This document shows, one piece after another, positions 51,970-60,838 of a stretch of 64,000 nucleotides of DNA. Below the pieces are notes generated by a model. The model was not told where the DNA came from. It did no database searches and saw only the letters and a list, made by a program, of their open reading frames with translations. Source of the DNA: an uncultured Clostridia bacterium (lineage in GTDB: Bacteria > Bacillota > Clostridia > Lachnospirales > Anaerotignaceae); contig CAMBLO010000005.1 of assembly GCA_945868505.1 (NCBI GenBank), positions 41,845-105,844 on the forward strand, given 5' to 3'. Both the position numbers and the translations under genes were made by a program. Numbering within the stretch: the stretch's first letter is position 1; each line of letters opens with the position of its first letter.

Positions 51970-52611
51970 ATGAAATGTGAAAAAGAGACTATGCTGCTCT
52001 ATGCCGTAACGGACAGAGCATGGACAGGCAAGCAGACCTTGATGGAACAGGTGGAAGCAGCCCTAAAAGGGGGCGCAACCTGCGTACAGCTGCGGGAAAA
52101 GGAACTGGACGAAGCATCCTTCCTGCAGGAAGCCATGGAAATGAAGGCTTTGTGTGAAAAATACGGTGTGCCATTCATCGTCAACGATAATGTAGATATT
52201 GCCATCAAATGCAAGGCGGATGGCATCCATGTAGGGCAGAAGGATATGGAGGCAGGCAACGTCCGTGCTTTGGTGGGCGAAGGCATGATGATCGGTGTTT
52301 CCACCCAAACCGTAGAACAGGCTATCGCGGCGGAAAAAGCCGGTGCGGACTATCTGGGCGTGGGCGCTATGTTCAGCACCACAACAAAGCTGGATGCCTT
52401 TGAGGTATCCCGTGAAACAGCCAAAGTCATCTGCGAAGCCGTATCCATTCCCGTGGTTGCCATCGGCGGCATCAATAAGAAAAATCTGCTGGAACTTTCC
52501 GGCACAGGGGTAGACGGTGTGGCTCTGGTTTCCGCCATTTTCGGGGCAGAGGATATCGAAGGAGAATGTAAGGAATTGAAGGCCCTTTCCGAAAAAATGA
52601 CAAAGGCATGA
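51970..52611 (+). CDS. thiE: Thiamine phosphate synthase
   Basis: A 213-residue TIM barrel joining HMP-PP with thiazole phosphate. VTDRAW, VQLREKELDEASFL, VNDNVDIAIKCKADGIHVGQKD, IGVSTQTVEQA, DYLGVGAMFSTTTK and VAIGGINKKN all match. Start after AAGGAGATGG. Confidence 0.96.
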   Translation: MKCEKETMLLYAVTDRAWTGKQTLMEQVEAALKGGATCVQLREKELDEASFLQEAMEMKALCEKYGVPFIVNDNVDIAIKCKADGIHVGQKDMEAGNVRALVGEGMMIGVSTQTVEQAIAAEKAGADYLGVGAMFSTTTKLDAFEVSRETAKVICEAVSIPVVAIGGINKKNLLELSGTGVDGVALVSAIFGAEDIEGECKELKALSEKMTKA

Positions 52612-52654
52612 GCCTTTTTGCGGCAGAAAAAATGAATGTTTGGAGGAATGAAGG

Positions 52655-53452
52655 ATGAAAACAGCATTGACCATTGCCGGCAGCGATACCAGCGGCGGCG
52701 CAGGGATTCAGGCCGACCTGAAAACCATGACCATGAACGGCGTATTTGCCATGAGTGCATTGACAGCATTGACAGCCCAGAATACCGTTGGGGTGCAGGG
52801 CATTTTTGAAGTGACTCCCGAATTTCTGGGGATGCAGATTGACAGCGTATTCACGGATATCCGCCCCGATGCGGTGAAGATTGGGATGGTGGCTTCTGTG
52901 GAGCTGATTTCCGTGATTGCAGAAAAGCTGACGGCTTATCAGGCAGAAAATATCGTGGTAGACCCTGTAATGGTAGCCACCAGCGGTGCAAAGCTCATCA
53001 GCGATGATGCGGTTTCTGCTTTGAAGGAAAAGCTGCTGCCCTTAGCGGCGGTAGTGACCCCCAATATCCCCGAAGCGGAAGTCCTTTCCGGCATGAAGAT
53101 TGAAAGCCCCGAGGATATGGTGACAGCGGCGGAAAAAATCAGCAAGGAATACCATTGTGCAGTTCTCTGCAAGGGCGGTCACAGCATGAACGATGCCAAC
53201 GACCTGCTCTATCACGATGGCACCTATCAGTGGTTCAACGGTAAGCGCATTGATAACCCCAATACCCACGGCACAGGCTGTACCCTTTCCAGTGCCATTG
53301 CAGCCAATCTGGCAAAGGGAAACAATTTAGAAACAGCAGTGGAACGTGCAAAGGAATATATTTCCGGCGCATTGGCGGCTATGCTGGACTTGGGCGCAGA
53401 CAGCGGTCCCATGAACCACGCTTTTGATTTGAAAGAAGAATACTGCAAATAA
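52655..53452 (+). CDS. thiD: Hydroxymethylpyrimidine (phosphomethylpyrimidine) kinase
   Basis: A 265-residue ribokinase-like enzyme that phosphorylates HMP and HMP-P. AGSDTSGGAGIQADLKTM, VVDPVMVATSGAKLISDDA, TPNIPEAEVL and the anion-hole/catalytic NTHGTGCTLSSAIAAN are seen. It ends the operon before a terminator. No thiC is in the window, so HMP may come from salvage or from a thiC elsewhere. Confidence 0.96.
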   Translation: MKTALTIAGSDTSGGAGIQADLKTMTMNGVFAMSALTALTAQNTVGVQGIFEVTPEFLGMQIDSVFTDIRPDAVKIGMVASVELISVIAEKLTAYQAENIVVDPVMVATSGAKLISDDAVSALKEKLLPLAAVVTPNIPEAEVLSGMKIESPEDMVTAAEKISKEYHCAVLCKGGHSMNDANDLLYHDGTYQWFNGKRIDNPNTHGTGCTLSSAIAANLAKGNNLETAVERAKEYISGALAAMLDLGADSGPMNHAFDLKEEYCK

Positions 53453-53481
53453 AAAAAGAGTCCATTTGGACTCTTTTTTTA
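53452..53481. terminator. Bidirectional terminator after thiD
   Basis: AAAAAGAGTCCA and TGGACTCTTTTT arms (53453-53464, 53467-53478) with a TT loop and T8; the A run serves the minus-strand symporter gene. Confidence 0.82.
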
Positions 53482-53502
53482 TGTATGATTATTTATATAG
53501 GA

Positions 53503-54909
53503 TTATTTTTTGCGTAATTTGATCTTTGCTTCGTATTCTTTCAGGGATGCCAGAGCTTCCTTGGACATGGGGAACAGCGCCAGCATATTGAAAATCGTCA
53601 TCAGGCCAATGCCCACGTCGCCCAGATCCCATACGAAAGTATATGTCGCCAGGCAGCCGATGAACAGCATCACCAGTGCCAGCACCTTATAGGCTGTCTG
53701 GGATGTCCAGTTATCGCCGAAAAGATAAGCAACATTGGAGCGGGCATAGAACAGGATACCGATGAAGGTGGAGAAGCTGAACAGCAGCAGGGTCAGGGCG
53801 ATGAATACCACGCCAAAGGAACCGAAATGATACTGCATCGCTGTCTGCAGCAGATCCATACCTGTCAGACCTTCCAGCAGTTCTGCGGGAGCCAGCAGCA
53901 TGATCATAGCGGAGCAGCTGCAGATGACAAGGGTATCAACGAATACGCCGAAGGCCTGCAGCAGACCTTCCTTGGCGGGATGGTCGATATCTGCCGCCGC
54001 TGCAGCACAGGGGGCAGAGCCGGAGCCGGCTTCATTGGAGAACAGACCACGTTTTACCCCGTTCATGATAACAGCACCAATACCGCCGGCAGCCACCTGA
54101 CGGATGCCGAAGGCTTCTTCGAAAATGCGCTGGAACACTGCGGGCAGTGCGCTGATGTTTTTACCGATGATGATAAGGGTGGCTACAAAGAAGCAGCCTG
54201 CCATGATGGGTACTACGATATCCAGAACCTTTACAGTTGCGTGTTTCCGCAGAACAATGATGGCGGAAACGGCTACCAGAGCGATGGCTGTGTAAAGGGG
54301 AGGAATCCCAAAGGCATTTTCCATGGAGGAAGAAACGGAGTTACCGATTACTTGGCTGATGCCGCACCAGCAGATCAGACCGGAAATGGCAAACAGTACC
54401 GCCGTTACGGAATAACGCATCTTTGCGGGGTCTTTTTTACGCTTTCTTGCGGCGTAAGCGTGGATATAGCGGGCAGGGCCGCCGCGATAACCGCCGTAAA
54501 GAGGGTCTTTTTCCTGATAAATCTGCGCCAGAGTGGCTTCCATAAAAGCTGTGGCAGAACCAGCCAGAGCGGAAATCCACATCCAGAAAACAGCACCGGC
54601 ACCGCCCATGGAAATGGCGGAAACGACACCCACCAGATTGCCCATGCCAACACGGGTGGCTGTGGAAATGATGAGAGCTTGGAAACCGGAAATACTGTGG
54701 GCATCATTGCCTACCTTCTTTTCCGTTGTGACCCGGAGCATTTCCGGGAACAGACGAATCTGTAAAAAACGGCTGCGGATGGTGAAATAGATACCCGCGG
54801 GTACTAAGATCAGCACCAGCAAAGAAAGCCCGAGAGTATCACCGCTGGGCAGGGGAATAGAGATCAGATCTGCCCAGAGGAAGTCATAGATTAGATAGAG
54901 AAGTTCCAT
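53503..54909 (-). CDS. Alanine/glycine:sodium symporter (AGCS family)
   Basis: A 468-residue transporter with about eleven helices, matching AgcS: IRSRFLQIRLFPEM, SGFQALIISTATRVGMGNLVGV, FWMWISALAGSATAFMEATLAQIY, GLFSNEAGSGSAPCAAAA and the final VWDLGDVGIGLMTIFNMLAL. It imports Ala or Gly with Na+. The ATG at 54909 follows AAAGGAG; the frame running on to 55089 crosses the promoter. Confidence 0.92.
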   Translation of the reverse strand: MELLYLIYDFLWADLISIPLPSGDTLGLSLLVLILVPAGIYFTIRSRFLQIRLFPEMLRVTTEKKVGNDAHSISGFQALIISTATRVGMGNLVGVVSAISMGGAGAVFWMWISALAGSATAFMEATLAQIYQEKDPLYGGYRGGPARYIHAYAARKRKKDPAKMRYSVTAVLFAISGLICWCGISQVIGNSVSSSMENAFGIPPLYTAIALVAVSAIIVLRKHATVKVLDIVVPIMAGCFFVATLIIIGKNISALPAVFQRIFEEAFGIRQVAAGGIGAVIMNGVKRGLFSNEAGSGSAPCAAAAADIDHPAKEGLLQAFGVFVDTLVICSCSAMIMLLAPAELLEGLTGMDLLQTAMQYHFGSFGVVFIALTLLLFSFSTFIGILFYARSNVAYLFGDNWTSQTAYKVLALVMLFIGCLATYTFVWDLGDVGIGLMTIFNMLALFPMSKEALASLKEYEAKIKLRKK

Positions 54910-54948
54910 GATGGAAACGCTCCTTTCCCTTGATTTTTTCTGTAGTTT

Positions 54949-54977
54949 AGTATACAGTAAGATTATGAATTTGTAAA
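54949..54977 (-). promoter_or_regulatory. Promoter of the AGCS symporter gene
   Basis: On the minus strand TTTACA (54972-54977), 17 bases, TATACT (54949-54954). Confidence 0.7.
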
Positions 54978-54999
54978 ATTGATAAAGGGGATAAATAGA

Positions 55000-55014
55000 A
55001 TCGAAATTATCGAT
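55000..55014. promoter_or_regulatory. LysR-type T-N11-A dyad in the divergent gap
   Basis: ATCGA-AATTA-TCGAT (55000-55014) is a perfect inverted repeat with T-N11-A, 17 bases before the LysR ATG and upstream of the symporter promoter. Autoregulation and control of the symporter are inferred. Confidence 0.6.
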
Positions 55015-55030
55015 GCAAAAAGGAGAAGCA

Positions 55031-55915
55031 ATGGATATCAAGAATCTGATTACTTTCATACATGTGGCGGAGCTGCACAGCTTCACCAAAGCGGGGGATA
55101 AGCTGGGCTATTCCCAGTCTACGGTCTCTTTCCAAATCCGCCAGCTGGAAAATGAACTGGGGGTGCCCCTGTTTGAACGCATCAACCGCACTGTTACCCT
55201 GACGGAGCATGGCAGCCGTCTGCTGCGCTCTGCCTATAAGATCAATGAACTGCTGCAGGGCTTCGCGGAGGATACCAAGGGGGAAACAGAAGTCCGCGGG
55301 CAGGTTCGTCTGGCTATGGCGGATTCCTTGAGCAGCGAGGTTATTCGCCGCATCTTTCCTGAACTGCACCGCAAATATCCCGGTATCACTTTGGAATGCG
55401 TCTCTGCGGGGACTCAGGAAATGTTCCGCTTGCTGAACCAGAACGAAGCCGATATTGTGTATACCTTGGACAACCATATTTATGATACGAACTATATGAT
55501 ATTGCAGGAATCCCGTATTGGGGTGCATTTTGTCTGCGCTGCGGAAAATCCCTTGGCGGAGCGGGAAAGTATCCCTCTGGAACAGTTGGTAAAACAGCCC
55601 TTTCTGTTGACGGAGAAGGGCATGAGCTATCGTCGTCTGCTGGATGAACAGTTGGCGGCCCGTTCCTTGGAGATACAGCCTGTTTTTGTCAGCGGCAATG
55701 CAGAGCTGATCTGCAATCTGGTGGAACAGAATGCGGGGATCGCCCTGCTGCCGGATTATGCCACCAGACCTTATGTGGAAAAGGGCACGGTGCAGTATCT
55801 TCATGTGCCGGAATTGGATATCGAAGTATGGACACAGTTGCTGCACCATCGGGATAAATGGGTTTCCGAGCCCATGCGGATCGTGATCGAATATCTGCGC
55901 CGCTGCAAGCTGTGA
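55031..55915 (+). CDS. LysR family transcription regulator
   Basis: A 294-residue protein: N-terminal HTH (FIHVAELHSFTKAGDKLGYSQSTVSFQIRQLE) and a periplasmic-binding-like effector domain (GQVRLAMADSLSSEVIRRIFPEL to the end). The ATG at 55031 follows AAAAGGAG; the earlier ATG at 55013 has no site. It is divergent from the AGCS symporter and followed, 27 bases later, by an M24 peptidase. The shared context suggests sensing an amino acid or peptide. Confidence 0.93.
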   Translation: MDIKNLITFIHVAELHSFTKAGDKLGYSQSTVSFQIRQLENELGVPLFERINRTVTLTEHGSRLLRSAYKINELLQGFAEDTKGETEVRGQVRLAMADSLSSEVIRRIFPELHRKYPGITLECVSAGTQEMFRLLNQNEADIVYTLDNHIYDTNYMILQESRIGVHFVCAAENPLAERESIPLEQLVKQPFLLTEKGMSYRRLLDEQLAARSLEIQPVFVSGNAELICNLVEQNAGIALLPDYATRPYVEKGTVQYLHVPELDIEVWTQLLHHRDKWVSEPMRIVIEYLRRCKL

Positions 55916-55942
55916 CCCGTCAAAGGGTGAGGAGGAAAAAAA

Positions 55943-57019
55943 ATGAAACAGAACAGAGTAGACCGGGTGATGGCAGCCCTGCAGGAAATGGGAGTTTCTC
56001 AGATGCTGATCGTTGACCCCATGTCCATTTATTATCTGACAGGGGTATCTAACGAACCGGGGGAACGCTTTTATGGCTTGCTGCTGCGGCAGGACGGCAA
56101 GCACGCCTATTTTCTGAATCACCTCTTTTCTATTCCTCAAGAGGTGGGCGTGGAAAAGGTTTGGTATTCCGATACAGACCCTGTCATGGAGATGGTTGCC
56201 CGCTATGTGGACCATACAGCCCCTTTGGGGGTGGATAAGGACTTGAAGGCGAGATTTCTGCTGCCTTTGATGGAAAGCAAAGCAGCCTCGGGCTTTGTGA
56301 ATACTTCCCTTGCCATTGATACCGTAAGGGGCATCAAAGACGAAGAAGAACAGGAAAAAATGTGTATTTCTTCCCATATCAACGATAGAGCCATGGCGGA
56401 ATTCAAAAAATTGATCCATGCAGGTGTGACAGAAAAAGAGGTTGCGGAGCAGATGCTGGGGATTTATCTCAGCCTAGGGGCAGATGGTTTCTCCTTTGAA
56501 CCGCTGGTGGCTTTTGGTGCCAATGCGGCAGACCCCCATCACAGCCCCGATGACACGGTGCTGCGGGAAGGGGATGTTGTTCTTTTGGATGTGGGCTGCA
56601 TCAAGGATGGCTATTGTTCCGATATGACCCGTTCCTTCTATTATAAAACAGTCAGTGAAAAGCAGAGGGAAATTTACGAAACCGTTCGGGCGGCAAATGA
56701 AGTGGCTATCGCTAAAATCAAACCCGGCGTTCCTCTGATGGAATTGGATTTGACAGCCAGAAACTTTATCACAGAAAAGGGCTATGGCCCTCAGTTTAAC
56801 CATAGATTGGGACACTTTATTGGTCTGGCAGAGCATGAATTTGGGGATGTTTCTTCCGTGAATCCAACACCTGCCGTTCCCGGTATGATTTTTTCCATCG
56901 AACCGGGTATCTATATCGTTGGTGAGACAGGCGTTCGGGTGGAGGACTTGGTGCTGGTCACAGAGGATGGCTGCGAAGTGCTGAACCGATTTCCCAAAGA
57001 TTTGGAAATCATTCAATGA
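55943..57019 (+). CDS. Xaa-Pro peptidase, M24 family
   Basis: A 358-residue creatinase-fold peptidase. Metal ligands are visible as LLDVGCIKDGYCSDMTRSF (two Asp), HRLGHFIGLAEHE (His), SIEPGIYI (Glu) and VRVEDLVLV (Glu), the full dinuclear site. The N-terminal 130 residues form the typical creatinase N-domain. It frees N-terminal residues from X-Pro peptides; the amino acids could then be handled by the neighbouring AGCS transporter. Confidence 0.93.
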   Translation: MKQNRVDRVMAALQEMGVSQMLIVDPMSIYYLTGVSNEPGERFYGLLLRQDGKHAYFLNHLFSIPQEVGVEKVWYSDTDPVMEMVARYVDHTAPLGVDKDLKARFLLPLMESKAASGFVNTSLAIDTVRGIKDEEEQEKMCISSHINDRAMAEFKKLIHAGVTEKEVAEQMLGIYLSLGADGFSFEPLVAFGANAADPHHSPDDTVLREGDVVLLDVGCIKDGYCSDMTRSFYYKTVSEKQREIYETVRAANEVAIAKIKPGVPLMELDLTARNFITEKGYGPQFNHRLGHFIGLAEHEFGDVSSVNPTPAVPGMIFSIEPGIYIVGETGVRVEDLVLVTEDGCEVLNRFPKDLEIIQ

Positions 57020-57035
57020 CAGATGGAATTACAAC

Positions 57036-57069
57036 AAAAAGCTCGGAGAGATTTTCTCCGGGCTTTTTT
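57036..57069. terminator. Terminator after the M24 peptidase gene
   Basis: GCTCGGAGA (57041-57049) pairs with TCTCCGGGC (57055-57063) with one G-T, flanked by an A5 run and TTTTTT. Confidence 0.82.
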
Positions 57070-57077
57070 AGTGGCGT

Positions 57078-57290
57078 TTATTTTGTGTCGCAGCCATATT
57101 TCTGCATAAAGAAGTAGTGCTGCTGATTCAGGTGATCGCGGGCGATTTCCAATGCTTCCCCAAACCGCTGGAAGTGTACGATTTCCCGTTCCCGTAGGAA
57201 ACGCAGGGGGGCCAGCACGGCGGGGTCGTCGGTCAGGTCGATCAGGTATTCATAGGTGCTGCGGGCCTTCTGCTCTGCTGCCCCTTTGTA
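57078..57290 (-). pseudogene. cotJC: CotJC (manganese catalase-like spore coat) C-terminal remnant
   Basis: About 68 codons remain, reading GAAEQKARSTYEYLIDLTDD, LRFLREREIVHFQRFGEALEI and the end. They match the C-terminal helices of CotJC, with the metal-binding REREIVH, but the first two thirds are missing. Upstream of about 57290 (on the minus strand) the sequence abruptly loses homology and shows frame breaks. No start codon with a ribosome site lies in the kept part. CotJC normally has over 180 residues and follows cotJA-cotJB, both absent here. Confidence 0.8.
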
Positions 57291-57729
57291 AGTGCAACAT
57301 GTTATGGAAAGTGGATGGGGAATTGTCTTTGTAGGATTATATAGAAAACTGGAATATAGTTTGAAGGACGTTTCCCTGTTAGTGGTAGATATTTTTGGAA
57401 AAGGAGTTTGCAAAAGACTTGGCAACAAATGGTTGCTATCCCAAAGCATGGATCAGGAAAAACGACCATTTTCAGCTTTACAAAGATGGCAGAAAGGATA
57501 GAGATATACCGCCTTTTCTATATTTGCGCAGATAAAGCAATGAAACGGTTCAGAAAGGTAGACTTTTTATGGACAAAATCATGGTTTCGGAGTCTGTTTT
57601 TGTTTTTACATTTCGTGCCACAAAACGATACATTTCGGGGCAGCCGCAAACAAAGACTTCCCAAAACTGCTATACTGAAGGCACGAAAAGCTTACCAGGA
57701 AAAGGAAGCAAGATAAGGAGGAGATTACT
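57291..57729. other. 439 bases with no convincing gene
   Basis: Three frames each contain short open runs (48-102 codons), none with a ribosome site or known motif. One frame reads KDLATNGCYPKAWIRKND and might be the tail of a lost gene. The left edge marks the cut in cotJC, so this may be inserted or rearranged DNA. The last 20 bases carry the AAGGAGGAG site of the next gene. Confidence 0.5.
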
Positions 57730-58560
57730 ATGAAAAAAATTTTTGCGATGGGTACTGCCGCTCTGTTGGCTTTGGGTATGAGCACAACAGCACTGGCTGC
57801 CGATGTCAATGTAAAGGTTGATGGTGCACCTGTTGCATGGACAGATGCAAAACCTTTTATCAACAAGGACAGCCGCACATTGGTGCCTCTGCGCCCCATT
57901 GCCAATGCTTTGGGTCTGACAGTTGTATGGGATGCAGAAGGAGAACGGGCAATCTTTAGTGATGGCGACACAACAGTTGTATTTACCATTGATTCCGAAG
58001 TATATGGTATTGCTGTTGGCGAAGAAGCTGTGGCAGCTGAAATGGATACAGCCGCAGTCATCGAAAATGGTCGTACTTATGCACCCGCAAGATATCTGGC
58101 AGAAGCCTTTGGCTATGCAGTTGGTTGGGATGGTGCTACAAACAGCGTGACCATTTCCTCTGCAGGACAGGGCTCTGATGCTTCTGCAGAAGAAACAGCA
58201 ACTGTGTGGGATATGCCCCTGTGTGAAGCCCCTGATTTGAGCGGTACAGCATGGAATTTCGCCGGCGGTCTGGTAGATGGCGTAGAAATGGAACAGTCTG
58301 ATCTGGACGAAGTACTGGCAATGTATGGCGGCTCTCTGCAGTTTGTATTCAATGAAGACGGTACTGCACAGATGGTACAGGGCGGCGGCGTACTGGAAGG
58401 TACCTATGAATACTTGGAAGGCGAAGCTGTAGGTGTGATTTTTGATTACAACGGCACAGAACTGCGTTATGCTTGTGTATTCACAGATGTAAGTGGTCAG
58501 CTGGTTCTGATGGCTATGGATGATGGAGCAGGTACAATGGGTATGTACTTTGTTCAGTAA
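57730..58560 (+). CDS. Secreted stalk-domain protein with C-terminal lipocalin-like module
   Basis: A 276-residue protein. Signal peptide to about residue 23 (TTALA). Residues 25-135 form a copper amine oxidase N-terminal (stalk) domain: VNVKVDGAPVAWTDAKPFI, RTLVPLRPIANALGLTVVWD and YAPARYLAEAFGYAVGWD. Residues 155-276 are a beta-barrel-like module (GTAWNFAGGLVDGVEMEQSD, GGSLQFVFNEDGTAQMVQGG, FDYNGTELRYACVF) that is closely similar to the next gene product. The stalk often holds cargo at the cell wall. Function of the module unknown. Confidence 0.8.
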   Translation: MKKIFAMGTAALLALGMSTTALAADVNVKVDGAPVAWTDAKPFINKDSRTLVPLRPIANALGLTVVWDAEGERAIFSDGDTTVVFTIDSEVYGIAVGEEAVAAEMDTAAVIENGRTYAPARYLAEAFGYAVGWDGATNSVTISSAGQGSDASAEETATVWDMPLCEAPDLSGTAWNFAGGLVDGVEMEQSDLDEVLAMYGGSLQFVFNEDGTAQMVQGGGVLEGTYEYLEGEAVGVIFDYNGTELRYACVFTDVSGQLVLMAMDDGAGTMGMYFVQ

Positions 58561-58627
58561 GGGTTTAGAAAGCAGTAAATGAAAATCATTTAAAAAATAG
58601 AAAAGAAAATTTAGGGAGGAATTTGAT

Positions 58628-59137
58628 ATGAAATATTTGAAACTGAAAAAAACGATGGCATTTGCAATGGTAATGGCAATGGGTATGGCTTTTGCAGGCT
58701 GCGGCGGCGAAGAAGCTGAAGTAGTAGAAGAACCCGCTGAAACAACAGAAGTTGAAACAGAGGAAGTAACAGGTGCATCCGTATATGATATGCCTCTGAC
58801 AGAAGCTCCTGATGTGAGCGATACAGCATGGGTTTTCTCCGGCGGTCTTCTGGATGGCGTAGAAATGGAACAGTCTGATCTGGATGAAACTCTGGAAATG
58901 TATGGCGGCACTCTGCAGTTTGTATTTAATGCAGACGGCACTGCACAGATGGTACAGGGCGGCGGCACATTGGATGGTGCTTATGAATATCTGGAAAATG
59001 AATGCATGCAGGTGGTATTTGATTACAACGGTTCTGAACTGAAATATGTTTGCGTATTTGCAGATTTGGACGGTCTGACAGTTCTGATGGCTATGCCCGA
59101 TGCAACAGGTACAAACGCACTCTACTTCGTACAGTAA
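58628..59137 (+). CDS. Lipoprotein, paralogue of the previous C-terminal module
   Basis: A 169-residue protein with a lipobox ending FAGCG (Cys near residue 24), an acidic linker (EEAEVVEEPAETTEVETEEV) and a 115-residue module almost superimposable on residues 160-276 of the preceding protein: DMPLTEAPD, GGLLDGVEMEQSDLDE, LQFVFNADGTAQMVQGG. A recent duplication or swap of the domain onto a lipoprotein anchor explains this. Start after AGGGAGG. Confidence 0.82.
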   Translation: MKYLKLKKTMAFAMVMAMGMAFAGCGGEEAEVVEEPAETTEVETEEVTGASVYDMPLTEAPDVSDTAWVFSGGLLDGVEMEQSDLDETLEMYGGTLQFVFNADGTAQMVQGGGTLDGAYEYLENECMQVVFDYNGSELKYVCVFADLDGLTVLMAMPDATGTNALYFVQ

Positions 59138-59173
59138 GATTGTGAAGTTTAAGCGCATTTGGAGGAATTTGAC

Positions 59174-59755
59174 ATGAAAAAATTTCAATGGAAAAAGGTA
59201 TTTGCATTTGCAATGGTGCTGACAATGGGCTTATCCTTTGCAGGCTGCGGCGGCGAAGAAGCAGAAGAAACAGTGGAACCTGTTGAAACAGAAACAGCAG
59301 TGGATGAAATTCAACTGGTCAGCACAGATTTTGGTACTTTGACAATGGATCTGCCCGATGATTTCGGCGAAGTTGCAGCACAGAATGGTATGATGACAGC
59401 TGCAGCAGCAGGCTCCAGTGTTATCGTATCTGACCCTTATGAAACAGATTTCGCTATCACAGACATTACAGAAGAAGCAATGCTTGCTTTAGTAGAGGGC
59501 AGCTATGCTGATGCAGAGATTCTGGTATTCCAGAACCCTGTAACCTCTGCAGGCAGAGAAGCGGTATGTACCATTCTCGAAGGCACAAGTGCATCCACAG
59601 GGAAGACCAATACTGTTTGCTATATCATGATGTTCTTCACACAGGATGGTGTTCCTTACGAACAGGATGTTGCATTTACATTTAATACAGATGCAGGTAC
59701 TTCCTTGGAAGCAGCTCTGGAGGAAGTAGTTGACAGCATTTCCGTTGCAGAATAA
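59174..59755 (+). CDS. Lipoprotein of unknown function
   Basis: A 193-residue lipoprotein. The N-terminal KVFAFAMVLTMGLSFAGCGG repeats the signal of the previous gene closely, and an acidic linker follows. The rest (DFGTLTMDLPDDFGEVA, FAITDITEEAMLALVEGSY, TVCYIMMFFTQDGVPYEQ) is a different fold with some resemblance to PsbP-type or DUF1795-like lipoproteins. Three secreted genes in tandem with shared signal and linker suggest a gene family growing by duplication. ATG at 59174 after TTGGAGG. Confidence 0.78.
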   Translation: MKKFQWKKVFAFAMVLTMGLSFAGCGGEEAEETVEPVETETAVDEIQLVSTDFGTLTMDLPDDFGEVAAQNGMMTAAAAGSSVIVSDPYETDFAITDITEEAMLALVEGSYADAEILVFQNPVTSAGREAVCTILEGTSASTGKTNTVCYIMMFFTQDGVPYEQDVAFTFNTDAGTSLEAALEEVVDSISVAE

Positions 59756-59814
59756 GCTTCTGCATGGGAAGCTGCAATAGCTTCTGCTTGTATGAAATTT
59801 GAAACAGTATATCG

Positions 59815-59870
59815 TTCGGGTATCTTTCCCCTTCGCCGAAAGGAGGGAGGGTACCCGAATTTGTTTTATA
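59815..59870 (+). terminator. Terminator after the lipoprotein gene
   Basis: TTCGGGTA (59815-59822) pairs with TACCCGAA (59852-59859), closing a longer hairpin, then TTTGTTTTA. Confidence 0.7.
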
Positions 59871-59903
59871 GAAGAAAAAGTTTTATAGAAAGAAGGGGAA
59901 AGT

Positions 59904-60827
59904 ATGGGATTATTTGGAAAAAGACCTCCTTGTGTATTTTGTGGCGGCAAGGTAAAAGGATTGCTGGCCTATAAGGTTGAAGGGCAGTTTGTTTGCGACG
60001 ATTGTTATGGTGTCGTTGACCTTCCGAAAGAGGTAAATGATACAATGACTGTTGACCGTTTTCGCAGCTACATGGCATTTCGGGAAGAAAACAACAAGCT
60101 GAAAGAAAAATTTAATGTGACAGATGAAATCGATCTTGGCTTTTTCGGAACAAAAATCGTATTCGATAGAAATAACGGGCTGTTCTGCATGGATAAAAAT
60201 CTGGGCAAAACCATTTTTGAAGGGAACCAGATTGAATCCTTCTTTATCAAAGAGGACAATACGGTTCTGTTCGAAGGGAGTGCGGCTGGGTTGCGCCGCC
60301 ACCAAAGCACCGTGCCGGAAAGGGTAATGGCGCTGGTGCCCCAGATCGAGCGGGTGATTATGCAGAAACAGATGCAGGAAACAATGAATCATATGTTGGA
60401 TATGATGGATAAGGATGATGACAGGAATCGTCATGTACGAAGTCAGTATGTAGATATTCCTGAGCCTTTCCGGAAATTTAATATTGAAATTCGTCTGCGC
60501 CATCCCTATTGGTATCAGCTTACAGAAGAAAAAGGCGGCCCCACATTCAGTAACAGTAATCCGGATGTCCAGTTTTATCTGAATGAGTATAACGATATGG
60601 TTGCTCTTATGGAACGGCTGGCGCTGAATCTTATGGAAATGATCACACCGGGCCAGGTAAGGGAAATTGGTTCTCCTGCTTCCCAAGAGGCGCCTGCGGC
60701 ATCTGCACCCGCATCTCAAGGGGATGACGTGGTTGAAATGCTCCAAAGATTAAAAACGCTGGTGGATCAAGGAATCATTACAGAAGAGGAGTTTGCAGCG
60801 AAAAAACGTCAGCTCCTTGGCATTTAA
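59904..60827 (+). CDS. Zinc-ribbon and SHOCT domain protein
   Basis: A 307-residue cytoplasmic protein. Residues 8-38 have two CxxC pairs ([20 protein letters not shown]) like DUF4428. The middle is a DUF4429-like region ([20 protein letters not shown]). An Ala/Ser/Pro linker leads to a C-terminal SHOCT segment ([21 protein letters not shown]). SHOCT motifs bind oligomers or regulate membrane partners. Its start follows GGGGAAAG. Directly ahead of a clostripain-type peptidase gene. Confidence 0.85.
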   Translation: MGLFGKRPPCVFCGGKVKGLLAYKVEGQFVCDDCYGVVDLPKEVNDTMTVDRFRSYMAFREENNKLKEKFNVTDEIDLGFFGTKIVFDRNNGLFCMDKNLGKTIFEGNQIESFFIKEDNTVLFEGSAAGLRRHQSTVPERVMALVPQIERVIMQKQMQETMNHMLDMMDKDDDRNRHVRSQYVDIPEPFRKFNIEIRLRHPYWYQLTEEKGGPTFSNSNPDVQFYLNEYNDMVALMERLALNLMEMITPGQVREIGSPASQEAPAASAPASQGDDVVEMLQRLKTLVDQGIITEEEFAAKKRQLLGI

Positions 60828-60838
60828 GGGGGGATACT

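Noticed and set aside
57408..57716. 102-codon frame with AIPKHGSGK resembling a HicA tail or P-loop
   Set aside because: No ribosome site, no complete HicA or ATPase motif, and the frame continues into the promoter of the next gene.
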